Assembly: GCA_036345935.2 (NCBI GenBank)
Contig: JADWOT020000001.1
Span: 13,209,206-13,273,205 of the forward strand
DNA length: 64,000 nucleotides
Direction: 5' to 3'
Source of the DNA: Taenia hydatigena
Lineage: Eukaryota; Platyhelminthes; Cestoda; Cyclophyllidea; Taeniidae
Position numbers and translations under genes: made by a program. The notes under the pieces were generated by a model. It was not told the origin of the DNA. It saw only the letters and a list, made by a program, of their open reading frames with translations, and searched no databases. Below, piece by piece: positions 36,533-49,190 of the stretch. Each line of letters starts with the position of its first letter. Position 1 is the first letter of the stretch.

Positions 36533-37639
36533 AGATTAACGAATTAAGAACGATCAGCGGCGAAGTTCTGTGTGGGTGATGATGCAACAGTTGGGCTATC
36601 CGTACATCGACAAGGAATGCGATGTCTCGATCCAGGCTGACCACATGACTTCCATTTAGACGTAGTGAATGCGCAGGTGGCAGATATGAGTTGACAGACG
36701 ATGGGTTTAAGGTTTCCTCACTTTCTTCACGTATGTGTGGATTAGCTTTTTCAAAGTTAATAACAACAATTGTTTATCTTTTGAATTTTTCCGTAACCAG
36801 TGCACAGGAGATTCAGTTTAATGAAACGTGTACCCACTTGTCAGTTGATACACATAAATACAAGGGCAATCTACTTAAGGCGGTGCGAAATTATATAGGC
36901 GATGCATAACAGGAAAATGTTGCCGAGATTCATATACAAATGGAAATTGCTGGCATCAAAGCTAGCATTCAAAATTCTTCATTTATTTATTTGTAATGAA
37001 TGGTCCTCTTACACGGCCATGATGTATGAAGTCGCTTTGACGCAAAAAACGTGGTAGAATGGGTCGTTTGGTTGGTTAGATATGTGGCCGCACCTTCTGC
37101 TGGGAAGTATGAAGTTTAGCTGCATATTCTTCAAAATCGAGGCATTGCACTGGCAGCAGGATTGACGTTGGGTTAACGTTACATTTGGTTAAGTAAGAAG
37201 TTTTTTGTCCAGCAGTGATAGCAAGATATGCGCTTTATAGCAGTAGTCTCTTCGAGTACCACTCCGATCTAATTTTATTAAGTCGCACACATCAAAGTCA
37301 GAGGTGCATTGCTACCAAAGCCAACTGATAAGCTGAAATGTTGACTTGTTCCTTTTTACTGTTGTGTGGGTACATCTCATCTCAGTAAAGATGTTTCAAT
37401 ATGGGTATGTGGAGAACAGCTACTTTCTACGAATCACTGAGAGTTTCGACTTCTTTACTGTTCATCTGGTGTTACGGTAAGCACACTTTATCTACGAGCT
37501 GGAAGGCGTCACTTTCCACCACTACAAATGTGCACTTCGAGATGCTCACAAACCTTTATCAGGGACAGGATTTCGCATTTTACTGAACACCATATTTGGG
37601 TGGTTAGCATATTAGCCCTCACGAAGTACACCAAAAGGG
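36533..37639. other. Unique spacer between inner copy and arm B
   Basis: No second copy seen. It holds the possible small exon at 36,733-36,909. The remainder (36,910-37,639) shows no convincing coding signal. Confidence 0.4.
36780..36909 (+). CDS. Possible small terminal exon of an unknown secreted-type protein
   Basis: A pyrimidine-rich stretch ending TTTTTCCGTAACCAG near 36,802 could be a 3' splice site. Following it, the frame reads AQEIQFNETCTHLSVDTHKY, then KGNLLKAVRNYIGDA and a stop at 36,907-36,909. It includes one N-x-T site. If read without splicing from an ATG at 36,733, the first 25 residues are hydrophobic and could act as a signal peptide. I do not recognise the protein. Only one copy exists, so there is no comparative support. 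Confidence 0.3.
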
Positions 37640-37894
37640 TGTTATTGCGTTTTTGCATTCGTTTATTCCTTCCTCACATTTGACATTAGCTTTTGGTGGT
37701 TCATAAAATCCCTATTAGCTGTCTGTTTGCCTTTTCGTAATTCGCTCTACAAAGTGCCGTATACAGCAATCCTGTTCAATAGGTAACACACCACAACCTT
37801 CTTTGCTCGTTTGCTGCTCTGCAAGCCGCTCACCAACAAGGAGGTAAATAGTAATGTTTCGGAGGCGACTTAATAGAATAGAAAAGACTTCAAC

Positions 37895-38098
37895 TTAAAT
37901 AGGATCACCGAGGTGCGTCCACTGAAAACATGCTAACTGACCAGGAAAGAGCAAATCGTCCACACTATGTGATGATGCGTCTACCATAAGTACTACAATC
38001 ACCCAAGTAGCTTCACTTACGAATGTGCCTGTATCATAAAAGCTGTCCTGCATTAGAGATTTAATGCTTTTGATTACCTCTATAACATCGTCATGCAA
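37895..38098 (-). pseudogene. Conserved open frame near the inner end of arm B
   Basis: Partner of 24,926-25,132: IKSLMQDSFYDTGTFVSEA, then VIVVLMVDASSHSVDD and GQLACFQWTHLG. The match is about four in five by eye over about 160 bases with no gap, in a part of the arms where gaps are otherwise common. Confidence 0.4.
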
Positions 38099-38849
38099 AC
38101 AAAATCGTGGCTACAAGTTCGATTTCCCACATAATAGACGTCTACACCTTTCTATGTTTCACAGGATTCGCTTCAATTTGCGATTCCATTCATCCCATGT
38201 GCGTGGAGTTTCGTTGGATTACATTATATTTCATCTTTGCATGTGCGCGCATGATTTTTGACTTTGATAGCGACTCTTGCTCGGAAATCAAACATCCCGT
38301 GAAAAAGGGACTTCCAGAACGAGATTATTTAATAATTTTATCTGCATACGGTCACAAAGCGCATAATCAGTTATCCTTTGTGTCGCTACTTTCCAAAAGC
38401 TAAACGTTTCATTTTCATGAGTTGTCTACAAAGGCCTATCAATTTCTTAAACAAATGAGCATATGTATGCGTAAAAATGCGTAAGAAATCTGTTGACGGT
38501 CATAGTGACCGGATTGGAATCACGACCTCTGCCACGATGGAAGAAAAATTGATGGGAAATTTAGCGTTGCAATTGCGGTCACATTGGATACAACTCCACA
38601 CGCTATCCCCTCAACCACATCACCTACTTCAGGGACCACTTACTACTGAGAAGCATTGACGGATACGAGTGAACGAATCGAAATGGTGGATCTAGTAGGG
38701 ATTGGCTTTCTAATGTGCATTGACAAAATCACAAATAGGGTCGTAAATGTCAAAAACCAATTTCTATGATGCGTCTTGCGCTTCCTGGAGCATTATACGC
38801 AATCCATGCCTTTTTTCATGTTAATGCTCCAGTTGCAGTTTCCTCCTAG

Positions 38850-39800
38850 TAAGCTGTGTGGAGGATTGCCAGCTTATTGGTTAATAACGGACTAGCAGCG
38901 TTAAAGTCGCAATCGCGTTAAGGCATAGAGTTGGGAACGTAGGTGCTGCGTCGCTGATTCCTACAATGTTATCGCGTTTGTGATGTGAAGGGAGATCGGT
39001 ATGTGGGGCACCTTCTTGGGTTGGAGTACTTAAACAGCACACTTATTTCTACTCACTGGTCATGAAAAGCGGTATATTCTGTCTGCGTTCGCTACGGCAC
39101 TTCTGCTAAACCTTTTGTAGCACTTAAGTGAAGATGTTGTTGGACCACTTCAACAATTAGGAGTTTTGCTTTCATAGACAGGGTGCACGAGACCTAGTCC
39201 GTTAGGACACTTGTCTATTTTGAAAGTGTTTGTCTTGGAAAGCATTGTCATGCCCTTCATGTGGTGCATTAGCTTTATTTCCAGGTGCTGTAGTCGACTC
39301 TTTGGCCTGCCCGTTGGCTGCTGTGTGAGTATGGAGTGTCACTTGTTGAGTAGATGCCATATGTTTGCTTGCCCATGAATTAGTAGAATGGCAGATCACC
39401 TTCGCAGCGTTCGTTATTTACCAGCACTCCATGCAACTTCAGCTCGGGTGCACACGAGTTCCTCTTTCAACGTACATTACTAACCAAGTTTTGAGTAAGT
39501 GGATGGGTCGGTATGTAGCGATTTTACCGTCTGGCAGGCAGACTTCTCCGCACTTTTCCTACATCGCTGATAACTTATCGGGAAAATCCCTTTCAGCAGT
39601 GAAGTAGAAAGCGAAATCGCCAAAATGATGATGCCTTTTCAAATTATTAAACACTTTTTCACAGACAAGGAAAGCTAGTGAACTTTGGACACGTTGGCAT
39701 TATTTCTCCAAAGATCAGTTGGATTTTTGTGCACGTGCCGAACACACAGGTATTGCTTGAAACGAGTTCAGTTTTCTTTCTTTCTTTCTTTCTTTCTTTC
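38850..39800. other. Arm B segment replacing arm A 21,290-24,100
   Basis: Arm B stops matching arm A at about 38,830 (arm A 24,120) and resumes at 39,804 (arm A 21,288). The roughly 950 bp between have no counterpart in arm A or the inner copy. No gene recognised. Confidence 0.6.
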
Positions 39801-39804
39801 TTTC
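39772..39804 (+). repeat. (TTTC)n microsatellite at an arm B breakpoint
   Basis: About eight perfect TTTC units. Homology to arm A and to the inner copy starts immediately to its right (GCATCGGCGCTGCAATC). Confidence 0.95.
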
Positions 39805-39871
39805 GCATCGGCGCTGCAATCAATCTCCCATCTCTTCTCCCCGTGTACTGCATTACAGCTTCCAATCTCGC

Positions 39872-40270
39872 GTGACTTACGATGTCACCAGGAGTAGTGC
39901 GAGCTCTTCATCAGCCCATTCACCCATTCAAATAGATCCATCAACACTAGGAGCGTTAATTGCCAGACGGTTTAATATCACCCACTTCGTCTATTCTATT
40001 TTTGCTTTTTCCGTTGGGCGATTCACACCATGCTACACTATGCCTCGTCTTTTTAGCAGTGGCACAAATGTATGCATTGAGATGAAAAGCGAAGCATGGC
40101 GTGGCTGGAGGGAAAATCGAAACAGCAGCTGGACGACTATGAACAGAATAGGGGGGACGCCTCCTGCCTATGAATGTCATGCCTCCAGCACGTGGCACGT
40201 ATTATCCTCGTCGCGAAATTACGTACGGCTGTTAAGCGTTACGATGACGTCCGGTCAGGCGTCGGAATAG
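39872..40270 (+). other. 132-codon frame in arm B, partly shared with arm A
   Basis: The first 45 codons (HSPIQIDPSTLGALIARRF, then HFVYSIF) match arm A 21,230-21,090. After that the arms read different frames, so only the start is supported. Coding status unknown. Confidence 0.2.
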
Positions 40271-41151
40271 CATAGATTACAGCTTCGGAGTTCGTCAGTG
40301 GGATCAGTTATTCCTAGCAAACATTCAGCAGTTCCAAGAGTAATTGCATTTACCACCGCCAATATAGTCGAGCAGCATTGAGACGTGCAAGGAAATGAAG
40401 ACACAAGTTGAGTAGAAGGTGAGGCGCATTTTATGAAGCAGCAGTCGAAATCTTTGCTACGTTGCTCTCGAGTTTTTCACTGCTCATCGATTGCCTTGTG
40501 TAAAATTTTGATAGCGAGTCCTATCAGAGCACAATCCACCTCTTGTAGACATGCGATTTGACAAACTTCTCAACCGCGTACAATCCCATCACATTTACAA
40601 ATGCAACCTCTTGTCAAACACATAAAGACAAGGAGTAGTCCAAGTAGATGCACACGCTGAGGTGGGTGGTAGGCACATAATTAGGGTCTTGAAGTTACTA
40701 CTTCCCTCATCACTTCCGACCAAATGTGAATTAAGGCACCAACAGCATGGGAATTCCATGTCCGTGCTCCATGCTTATCACCGCTAGTCGAAACACACAA
40801 AGCCGCCGAGGTTGGGAAGAAAAGTGAAAAGTTGCAAAAGGCGTATGCTGCAGTGCGACCCAGGCGAACGCTTGAGCAGTGCTGAATAGGGACCAATAAT
40901 TAAAGGCCAGGTGGACTTTGAATTCTCGCCTCTTAGAAGGTGTAGAAATGCTTTCAATCAATTGCTCTCTTTTCTGGCAGTTGTCCCCATGATATGAGAT
41001 TGCCATTAATGCTTGCAGGAGGTTAGGGATCTCAGTTTCGAAAACACTTTTTTCATTACATGAACGCTCAAAAATGACGTACGATGCGCACTTTGTAGCA
41101 TAGCAGACGCACGAGAAGGGAATTTGTGGGAATGCCTCATTTTAAAGACAA

Positions 41152-41517
41152 TTGGTACGCAGCAAACATGTTTTTATGGTGCAAATCTTGTATCTTGTCA
41201 CCACGCACCTCCATTTATTTCTTAGGTCTACACCGAAGGAGGACGGACGGAAGCTACAAGTGCTTGGCAGCACACTAAGAGAGATTAGGAGGTGCTCAAC
41301 ATGCTCTAATCAAATAGGGCCGATTGAAACGCAAGTCATGCTGTGTTCTGGACTTGCAATCGAATGGCTGTTACATCGTAGTAATAGCTCTACGGTATTT
41401 ATTCACGTTAGTATTTTAGTCGACCGTTACACAGACAAGCGGCTTCGAAGAAATCCTTGGCGCGACTACATTACTGTTGAGATACTACAAACGTCTTCGC
41501 CAATACCCTCTGCATAA
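41152..41517 (+). pseudogene. Exon-like frame, arm B copy
   Basis: Partner of 19,573-19,980, with 121 codons open and the same ending (SSPIPSA, stop). Replacements include Cys for His and Leu for Pro in the central block. The upstream start is not convincing and a splice acceptor may lie before it. Confidence 0.4.
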
Positions 41518-42359
41518 TGATGTCAGAAAGGATAAGTGTGTGACAGAGGTGTTGGTTTAATTCTTTTACCCTCGATACAGAGTTGTTGAGTTATTTGTAC
41601 AGTAAGTGCTTACTCGACATCATCAATAGGCATGACTCTACCTTCTCGATTCCCAGCTCTAAGTGTTTATCACAATATGATGAGTAGTCTTCTTCGGAAG
41701 TGTGGTTTGCAGCCACGGGTGAGGTGCCAGCTGTTTTCTGAGGGAGTGGATTAAGTCAACTGGCACTGCATTATAAGTATTTTGTTGTCGGAATTAGAAC
41801 AATACTCGACTTAACTTGAGAAGCATCGAAGGGCTTATTGCCCACCACCAGTCACTAGCCCTTGTCAGCATGACCAATGGAGTGACTTCAGAGTACATCC
41901 ATTTGCACTGCGGGGATGAAATGGCCCGTTAACGGGGTGGGTCCGAAGGAGACAACGTACTGGGAAACCTGTCAGGCGATTGGAAGGTTCGCTGCTTAAA
42001 TCGTGATGCCAAAACGGAGTTTCATCGGATGGCAATAGCCGAGATATTTGCCCTTGAGTTGGCCCTTAAGTGGGTTAGATGCCACTACAATTCCGCTGTA
42101 ATGTACTCTGCACATTCTTAATATACACACTTTTCATTCATTGATTTTGCGTGCAAAGGAAATTCGTGCTATTTTTAATGGCCTATTGCTTTTTGGAAGT
42201 GGAATACGGAAAAGGCGGGGGAGAAAGGAGGCAGTGGAGGCGGAGGTCAAGTCAACTTGTACACTTGTGACTAAAGTGGTACTGGCGCAAAACCTTGGTA
42301 GGCCACGACAAGAGTGTTGCTGATGCAGTGCTGGTCAAAAATGGCTCATGCTGAAAGAC

Positions 42360-43040
42360 GTGCCACATCTCAGCTATTTTTTACAGTGTTATTTGACAGC
42401 ATGAAGTGTATGTAAATAGTTTTCGCGTCTCATAAAATGCTGGGCATAATGCTTGGCATGGCGATGTGAGCATAAAGACGGAGACTCTGTCACCTTAGAC
42501 AATGTTGTAATGTCATCAGGCCTCAAATCAACTTATAGGTGATGCTTAGTCACGTGGGGACAAATGCGTTTTTCGTGAGGTCACACGATGCAATCAATGG
42601 GCTGTATTAGACTGCGTGATTATTTGACCTCACGTGACACCCAATGGCATGACATTTATTTGACTGATCGCAAGCACAGTCAAAGCCAAACTTTAGCGTA
42701 GTTTTATGAATTTTTAAGCACAAATTATAGTTGTGGTAAACTTTCGGCATTTAAATCACAACGGCATTAATAGATGAAATTGGATTGAAATGTGGATGTA
42801 GAATAGACTGTGGAAGGAGCTGAGTACAAGCCATAATCACTACTTGCTGCTGTGGAGACATTTCATGATGTCGCAACAAATCCCAACCGCTAGCACATTG
42901 GAGCACATCACGATCCGATTCGAGTGCCCGATCCTGTGTCCGATTGGGCACATGCGCGCCCAAATAGCGTCAACAGTGGAACCACTTGTATAACGAATAA
43001 TCTTCGAGAACGTAACAAATGGATGTTTAAGCGCCCATTC
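42360..43040 (+). repeat. Dispersed repeat family, copy 4, with paired CACGTG boxes
   Basis: Arm B partner of copy 2. CACGTG at 42,551-42,556 and 42,631-42,636, with CGTGAGGTCA at 42,574-42,583 pairing with TGACCTCACG at 42,625-42,634. A 133-codon minus-strand frame (43,309 to 42,908) overlaps it; in arm A the same frame is shifted, so I do not call it a gene. Confidence 0.75.
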
Positions 43041-44569
43041 GATGCAGATCTGAATCTGGCAGTGAATAACACAAAAGCTCCGGTAGTTGCATTGAATTCC
43101 ACTTCTGATGTGTAATTTCTAAAACGACTTTTGTTACGTCTGCGACCACACACTCTTCCACAATTACTTTCAAACTCGAACATGAAGGTTCTTATCAGTC
43201 GCCCTTTACTTGGACGTGACCCCGCATTCCCCGTTGCTTGTGCGATAGGCTCCAGAATCTGGCGAAGCACCTGTTTCATCACCCCTGGAAAAGTCACCTT
43301 TGTACGCACGAAATATTGGTGCTACTTTCTGAATATTTATTGAACGACATTGTAGTTTGCACCAAACTTATGTTGTGGATGATTTTGCAGAACTTTGTAT
43401 CTTAGGATTAATTGCCTGGATTTTCAATTCCTCGTACGAGTGCCTTTGATTAGTGGCTGCTCCGACCTTACGACGTGGTAACGATACCATCCTTGCTACT
43501 CGATTATACCGGTTATAATTTGTCTACGATATGCTGGCTACTCTTTGTCAAATGTCTTTAGAGGTTTGATTATTCACGGCCTACCAATGTCTCTTTGCCT
43601 ATTGCTTTTACGTTTACTGATATTCAATTGCAGGAGGCCTGAAAATGCATTAGGTGATTCGGAGAGATATCCGCGGTTCCAAACGGCACTTGATGCGGCT
43701 ACATTTTGGCGCCCATAAGGTCCTTACATCTGCTATACATCAACTATGATTTCCCATTTGCATGAATTTCGCAACTCATTTTGTAACGATTCGTGCAATC
43801 GACGATACATTTGCAGATGCAAACTAAACAGCTGCATTCTACGAAATAAACTGCAACGCGCTCGCACTCATTCATCTTCTGATGAGGCCGCCGACAGCAC
43901 CATGTGCCTTTGGTTGCACATTAACCGGGAAGGAAGGAGAAAGGAGGGAAATTTTTTCTTCCATCGACCACACTAATTCCATTAAGTCGGCTAAATTGAT
44001 GATGTCAGCCTTCGAAAAGTGTCAGATTCTCACCAAGCTACTGACAGGGCAAATGAGTAGGCTAGCAATCACGACTACGCCAACCAAGGATCTGTGGTAT
44101 GCAGCACTAAACCACATAAGAGGAGTGGACAGTGAAAAACAAAGTAGAATGCAGGATGGATGCAGTCACATTGGCTGCAACAGTGTTGGAAGTGAGTTTC
44201 TCCATCAAGCCCATGTAGCTTGACCACACTCGCATTTTGCTTCAACCAATATAGTACCATTTGGGGGATGAAGAACCGGAGGCTAGTGCAAAGAGAGGAC
44301 TTCAGCTTCCTCAACGGCATTAGCAGGTTATCACGCGATTACAACAAAACATATATGGAGAAAAGATAAGGAGATTACATTGCACAAGAAGTGACTTTGA
44401 CGAAATGAAAATTCTTTCTGAGTAAGATAGCTGGACATTGTAGTACCAGACAGCTCGATAAATCATGCAGAGACACATTGAGAAGCGTCACATGTTGTTA
44501 GTTCAAAAGCTGACAAATCTTGACTAACTAATTTTCTTAGTACTATTACTGACACCCAGCTGAACTCGT

Positions 44570-44817
44570 CAAGATACAATGCAGGCCATTAGAAGACTCA
44601 GATTCCACGCATTTTCCATCGTTTTAATTTCCATTCAGGTGTGCAAAGTCGCTTGCATTTGAACGTTCCTCAACTAGGATACATTATGTGCCAGATCAAA
44701 GCCACTGATGAGAGTGTCTCCAAATCGGAGAGGAGGTTGTTCTCAGGTTTGAGATGAGTGCCCAATGCGCATGGTATACAGACATCGCTGAGCATATAAG
44801 GTTTCGTAGAAATGAAA
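44570..44817 (-). pseudogene. Second kinase C-lobe relic, arm B
   Basis: Reverse-complement partner of 15,749-15,996. It preserves HLKPENNLLSD and MEIKTMENAWNLSLLMACI with the same frame breaks. Shared breaks show the relic was already dead when the arms duplicated. Confidence 0.6.
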
Positions 44818-45103
44818 TGGCAATTCATCCCTAGGCACTAGATTTTGAGTGACGGACAAAGACAACGGGATTGAGTTCGCCACCTCTGTGTAGTAAGGAG
44901 GTGAGTGTTTCGTGAAAAGAGTGAATTACAAGGATGGTTGGTGGCAGTGCAGCGCAAGCCGCAATAAAATACAATGTATTCTACGTGCATTCTGATTACT
45001 CGTGAAATCGTGCAGGCGAAGCCGCTACAATAAAAATGACTTGATTTTCCCACCTACGTTTGTGCGAACTACTTCACAACTCAAATAATAACAGGCTTTA
45101 CAA

Positions 45104-45415
45104 ATGAACTTTGTTTCGTCAAACCTTTTTGATTGCATTGCTCTAAATTCGGCTTGGCAGGCTTATGAAACGAGCATTGAACTGCGGGTTAACCCAAATA
45201 AAACTCATCAACTATCCAAAAGCGTGTATTTGGCCGAGCCGATCGGTTGCGAGATTGCTTCCTACTGGCTCATTCGATATACCGTGCATCCAATAAAGCA
45301 CGCGTACGAGAAGTCGTTGGTCGGCTCTTCTGCATCCTTCCATGTCGTAGAATTGTTCCAACTTTAAATGAAGGAAGACGATTATCATAAAGAAGAGTAT
45401 TGATGTCGGCTAGAG
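45104..45415 (+). pseudogene. Probable AGC kinase N-lobe exon, arm B
   Basis: Partner of 15,147-15,461. It keeps an Arg where arm A has a stop (IRYTVHPIKH), so it is open for 87 codons from 45,104. It gains a stop at 45,365-45,367 (TAA for CAA) just before the MKEDDY block, and a short deletion follows. The kinase C-lobe of arm B begins 4.6 kb downstream on the same strand. Neighbour order and orientation are the same in both arms. Confidence 0.5.
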
Positions 45416-47524
45416 TGGTGGAGATGAAGCGTGAGGCAATCCCTGCAATGGAAGTAGTCTGAATATGTCTGAATATGTACTCATGTCGTAATGAAAAGTG
45501 AGACGATTGGAGAAAGGAATGGGACTTACTCAAAAGATGTCGGTGGAGCATGAGGTAGGAAGAGGAGACAGAAACAAATGAATATTGGTTTCAAAGAAGG
45601 CAAAGGTGAGAGGAGCGAGACGTTTTCATGTCACGAAAGTGGAAACACCAGGGTAAGGAGACGAATTGTGGGAGTACTTACTCCTCTTCTTTGAGTGAGT
45701 TGAACGCATGAAGCATAAACGGTAGGAAATAATGCAAGCCTCGACGTTTGAGAGCATATAGTGTGTAGTTGAAGCAAAGCATAGAAGAGGGGAATAGACA
45801 AAAGATCGCTTCCTCTCCCTTTCATAGACGTTATTAGACCTAGTTCCTACGCGTGTACATTGGCTCCTAGTATCAGTGAGGGTGGAACAAAAGATTTAAA
45901 TTTAGTGTCATGGGCTGTGATTAGTCGATTTGGAGTGACAAATTGGAGTGATAGGGCGGACTCAAGTGGTAACGTGGATGCCGTCTCTGAGGATGAGGCA
46001 CCAACGATGGATCAGATAGCACTGCTCACTTTCTCCTTTTTGTATCCTATCCTACTCTGTCATGGTCTAGCAGAGATGGTTAGTCTAGTTTGCTCCGATC
46101 CAGTCCAATCTAGTCTGATTTTGTCAAGTCTAGTCACGCGCACCTTGTTAAAGTGCAGCCAAAGTTAGGTGGGTGGAGCGGCTGCTACCACTGCCGCCAT
46201 CGATTTGGCGGTTGTTGATGCATGTAAGTTGCTTAAAAGTAAAAGTGGCATAGTAAGAGCTGCGTAAGGTATGAATTGATTAAGGGAATCGGGTACCTAC
46301 TCCCAAGAATGCAACGCAGTTAGCGAAAGGGTATTCCCAACTTTATACCTGGACGAACCATTGCCTCGTATTTCGGGAGGACAATGGCTATAATTGCAAT
46401 TATCCGGAGAATGCGAAGTAGCATGGTCGTTTAGCTGAAAGGGATGAATGAATAGTTGAGTGAGAAAAGAGGTAGGAATTCGAGAGAGTGAGGATTGAGA
46501 GAAGGGCATTAGGAAATGTGATCGTAGGATGTTTCTGCACAGTGTTGTGGTACTTCGTTATTTGTTTCTCCCTCCTAACTTACTGGGGAAAATATCAGTT
46601 AATATAGTACAACATACTTAAGGAGGTTAACTGTAATTTTTCCTCTCCTAGTGTTTTAAATTGGGATATCATTTGTGATTACATTGGAATGATGCATGCA
46701 AATAAAGTGAGGGAGAAGGAGAAGAACACAACACAAGGGGAGAAGAAGGGATCGGTATAATAATTTACTTCTAATTTTTACGAAATCTACCTGTTTTGGG
46801 CTTTTGGCACCTCTAGACTGGCTGGGTGAGTAGTTGGGAGTGACGAGGTGATGGAGGGGGAGGTGGCGAAAGTGCAGCATAAGAAGGAGACCGAGGCCAA
46901 GGAGGAAAAAAAGCGCGAGTGAAGCACTGACGAAAACTGGATGATAGGAACGACAATGGGAAACAAGATGAATAGTAGAAGACGATGAAACGCGTAGAAG
47001 AGCATGTTTGACGGTTGATTGTGCGATTGACCTCTTCGCATCTAACACGTGCGTGATACGGCCAAAGACACGTGTTGAGTCGTGTCCCACATGCCACCTA
47101 GTGTCGATTTTGGAAATAATCTCTTGCTGATGGTTTTGTGAGAATAGACTTCAGTTGCCCATGTGATTCTTCACCTCGGCTGAATTTCGTGCATCATAGT
47201 AAATGTGAAAGAAGCGGAAGCGAATGAGAAGCACCACTAATTTATTGATAAAATACGCCGCCTGTTCAAGATTGCTGGTCTTTGGCCTTCCCTTTTCCGA
47301 TGCTGCTCTTGTGCCCTTTGTTCCTTGGACACTCGGGAGCTTCACTGTTCCACCATGAGGCATTCACATAAATCCGAATGAAGGGAAACAGCAGTGGGCA
47401 ATTAAAGTATGTTGAGGGACGTATGAGTGTTGGAATGTTGACAAATCAAAGAGGCGTAGTCATTCAATCATCTTACCATGCCTGCAGTCACTTTACGTGT
47501 CTGAGAGGAAACAACTTTTGGTAA

Positions 47525-47800
47525 AACACACTGGCGGAAGCGCACCATGAACGCCATTGACATTACCGATGGTACGACCATTCGGAGGTGTTTCGTTGGA
47601 GTCGACTGTCTAAGATGTGGGCTAGAGATCGGTCATTTGGGAGTCTTGAGCATATGAGAGGAGACGGTGTTGTTGAGGTATTGTATGAGGGAGGCAAGGA
47701 GCATTGCCGTTTACTTAATCGATAGACACTTCACGTGACTAGGCAGAAGATGTCAACTAGCAAACAGTACTGTCATTTCTATTTGCAGAGTGGTGTAGCA
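47525..47800 (+). pseudogene. Exon-like segment, arm B, frameshifted
   Basis: Partner of 12,690-12,962. It starts MNAIDITDGTTIRRCFVGVD, then a single-base loss near 47,620 shifts the frame and a stop follows shortly. The nucleotide match to arm A continues past the lesion. Confidence 0.35.
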
Positions 47801-48549
47801 CAGAATTGCCTTAGCTCAAAGCAACGTTATTCAACGTATCGAGGCATATCATGGTGTAGGAAGATGGGGAGAGACAAGGCAAAATGAGGGTCTGCCTTCA
47901 TCACCAGGTTAGAGTTTCACTGACGTACAACAAAGCCGTTTTGCCGTTGCGCAACCAACGAAACGACTGACACACACTCGCTCAATATTTTCGTAAACAA
48001 ACACGTGAACATTACTACACCATGCTGGTCTGCTTCAATCCACTTCTATCCATCTCCTGACTCTTCATTAGAACGTTATACATCACCAGTCTCTACCGCT
48101 TTTATCACCAGTCAGAACGATAGCAAACACAGCAATGTAATGCCATACGCTGATCTCTCACTGCCTTTTCACCTTGTGTTAATACTAGTTATGCTAAATG
48201 CACTCCTTGCTAAGTCAATAAATCCGTTTAAACCTAAACATCATATGCGTTTTCGGAGTTCTGATAACACCTCAAACAATGGGAATTAGTACCAAAATCA
48301 TCGCACTGTCTGGAAATTGGCCAGTCAATTCTTGTGTCAAATTTTGGTACTTCAACTCCCAAATATGGTAGAACACAAAACAGAGATGATACATAGGCTG
48401 CTTGCATTCATTCGCATTAACAACTTTTATGCACGTGCTTGAAACTCCTAGTGGATGAGAATATGGCCATAATCATAATGGAAGTCATTTTAAGCAAAGG
48501 CCCATGAAGAGCTAATTTTGAACAACTACTAGCCAACACGTGTTATTAG

Positions 48550-49190
48550 TCTCTTGCCAGTTGGACTTCCGATGATGATCCCTTGCCCATGTGGCTCCAT
48601 TGTTGTGGCTGCAACTGCACGCATGCATCAAATTGGACACAGGAGTGGGCACAGGAAACATATCCCGATGTGTTGCAATGTGCCAGGCACTAGGAATTCA
48701 TGACGATGTCATGCGACGTCACGTCTGCAACTGAAAGTGATCGGAGTTTGCCATTAGCTCCTCACATGGCCCACACAACGTCGCACAATAACGCCTAGCT
48801 GATGCTGTTAGAGAGTTCACAGTGAAACCATTTGAGTAGTGTCAAAGTACTGGAATTCCAAGTCCACACATTATAAGAGCGAAATGTGTTTGCACTCACT
48901 AATTCACCAAGACCCATTCGAACAGAGTTTTGATTGTGCCCGCAGCTCTAGTCAAGCGCGCTTTTTTAATTGGCGGTGCGATGCCATGCTGTTTGGCTGT
49001 CACGCTAAACTAACCAATCACGCGCCTCATTTAGAGGCTGTCAATCATATCTAGTGAATTTACAAAACAGGCAGTCACTCCTGACGTAACTAAACATTAC
49101 TTACTGACTGATTGGAGGTTTACAGGACGAGGTGTCAGATGGCACTACAACATTGTCCTGGCAACTAAACCTCTGTCTGCATACTCACAT
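48550..49190 (-). repeat. Dispersed repeat family, copy 5
   Basis: Arm B partner of copy 1, in reverse orientation. Both share the more diverged version of the family, with a single weak box or none. Confidence 0.65.

Noticed and set aside
42908..43309. 133-codon minus-strand gene
   Set aside because: It runs through the dispersed repeat, and the frame is shifted in arm A and stopped in the inner copy.
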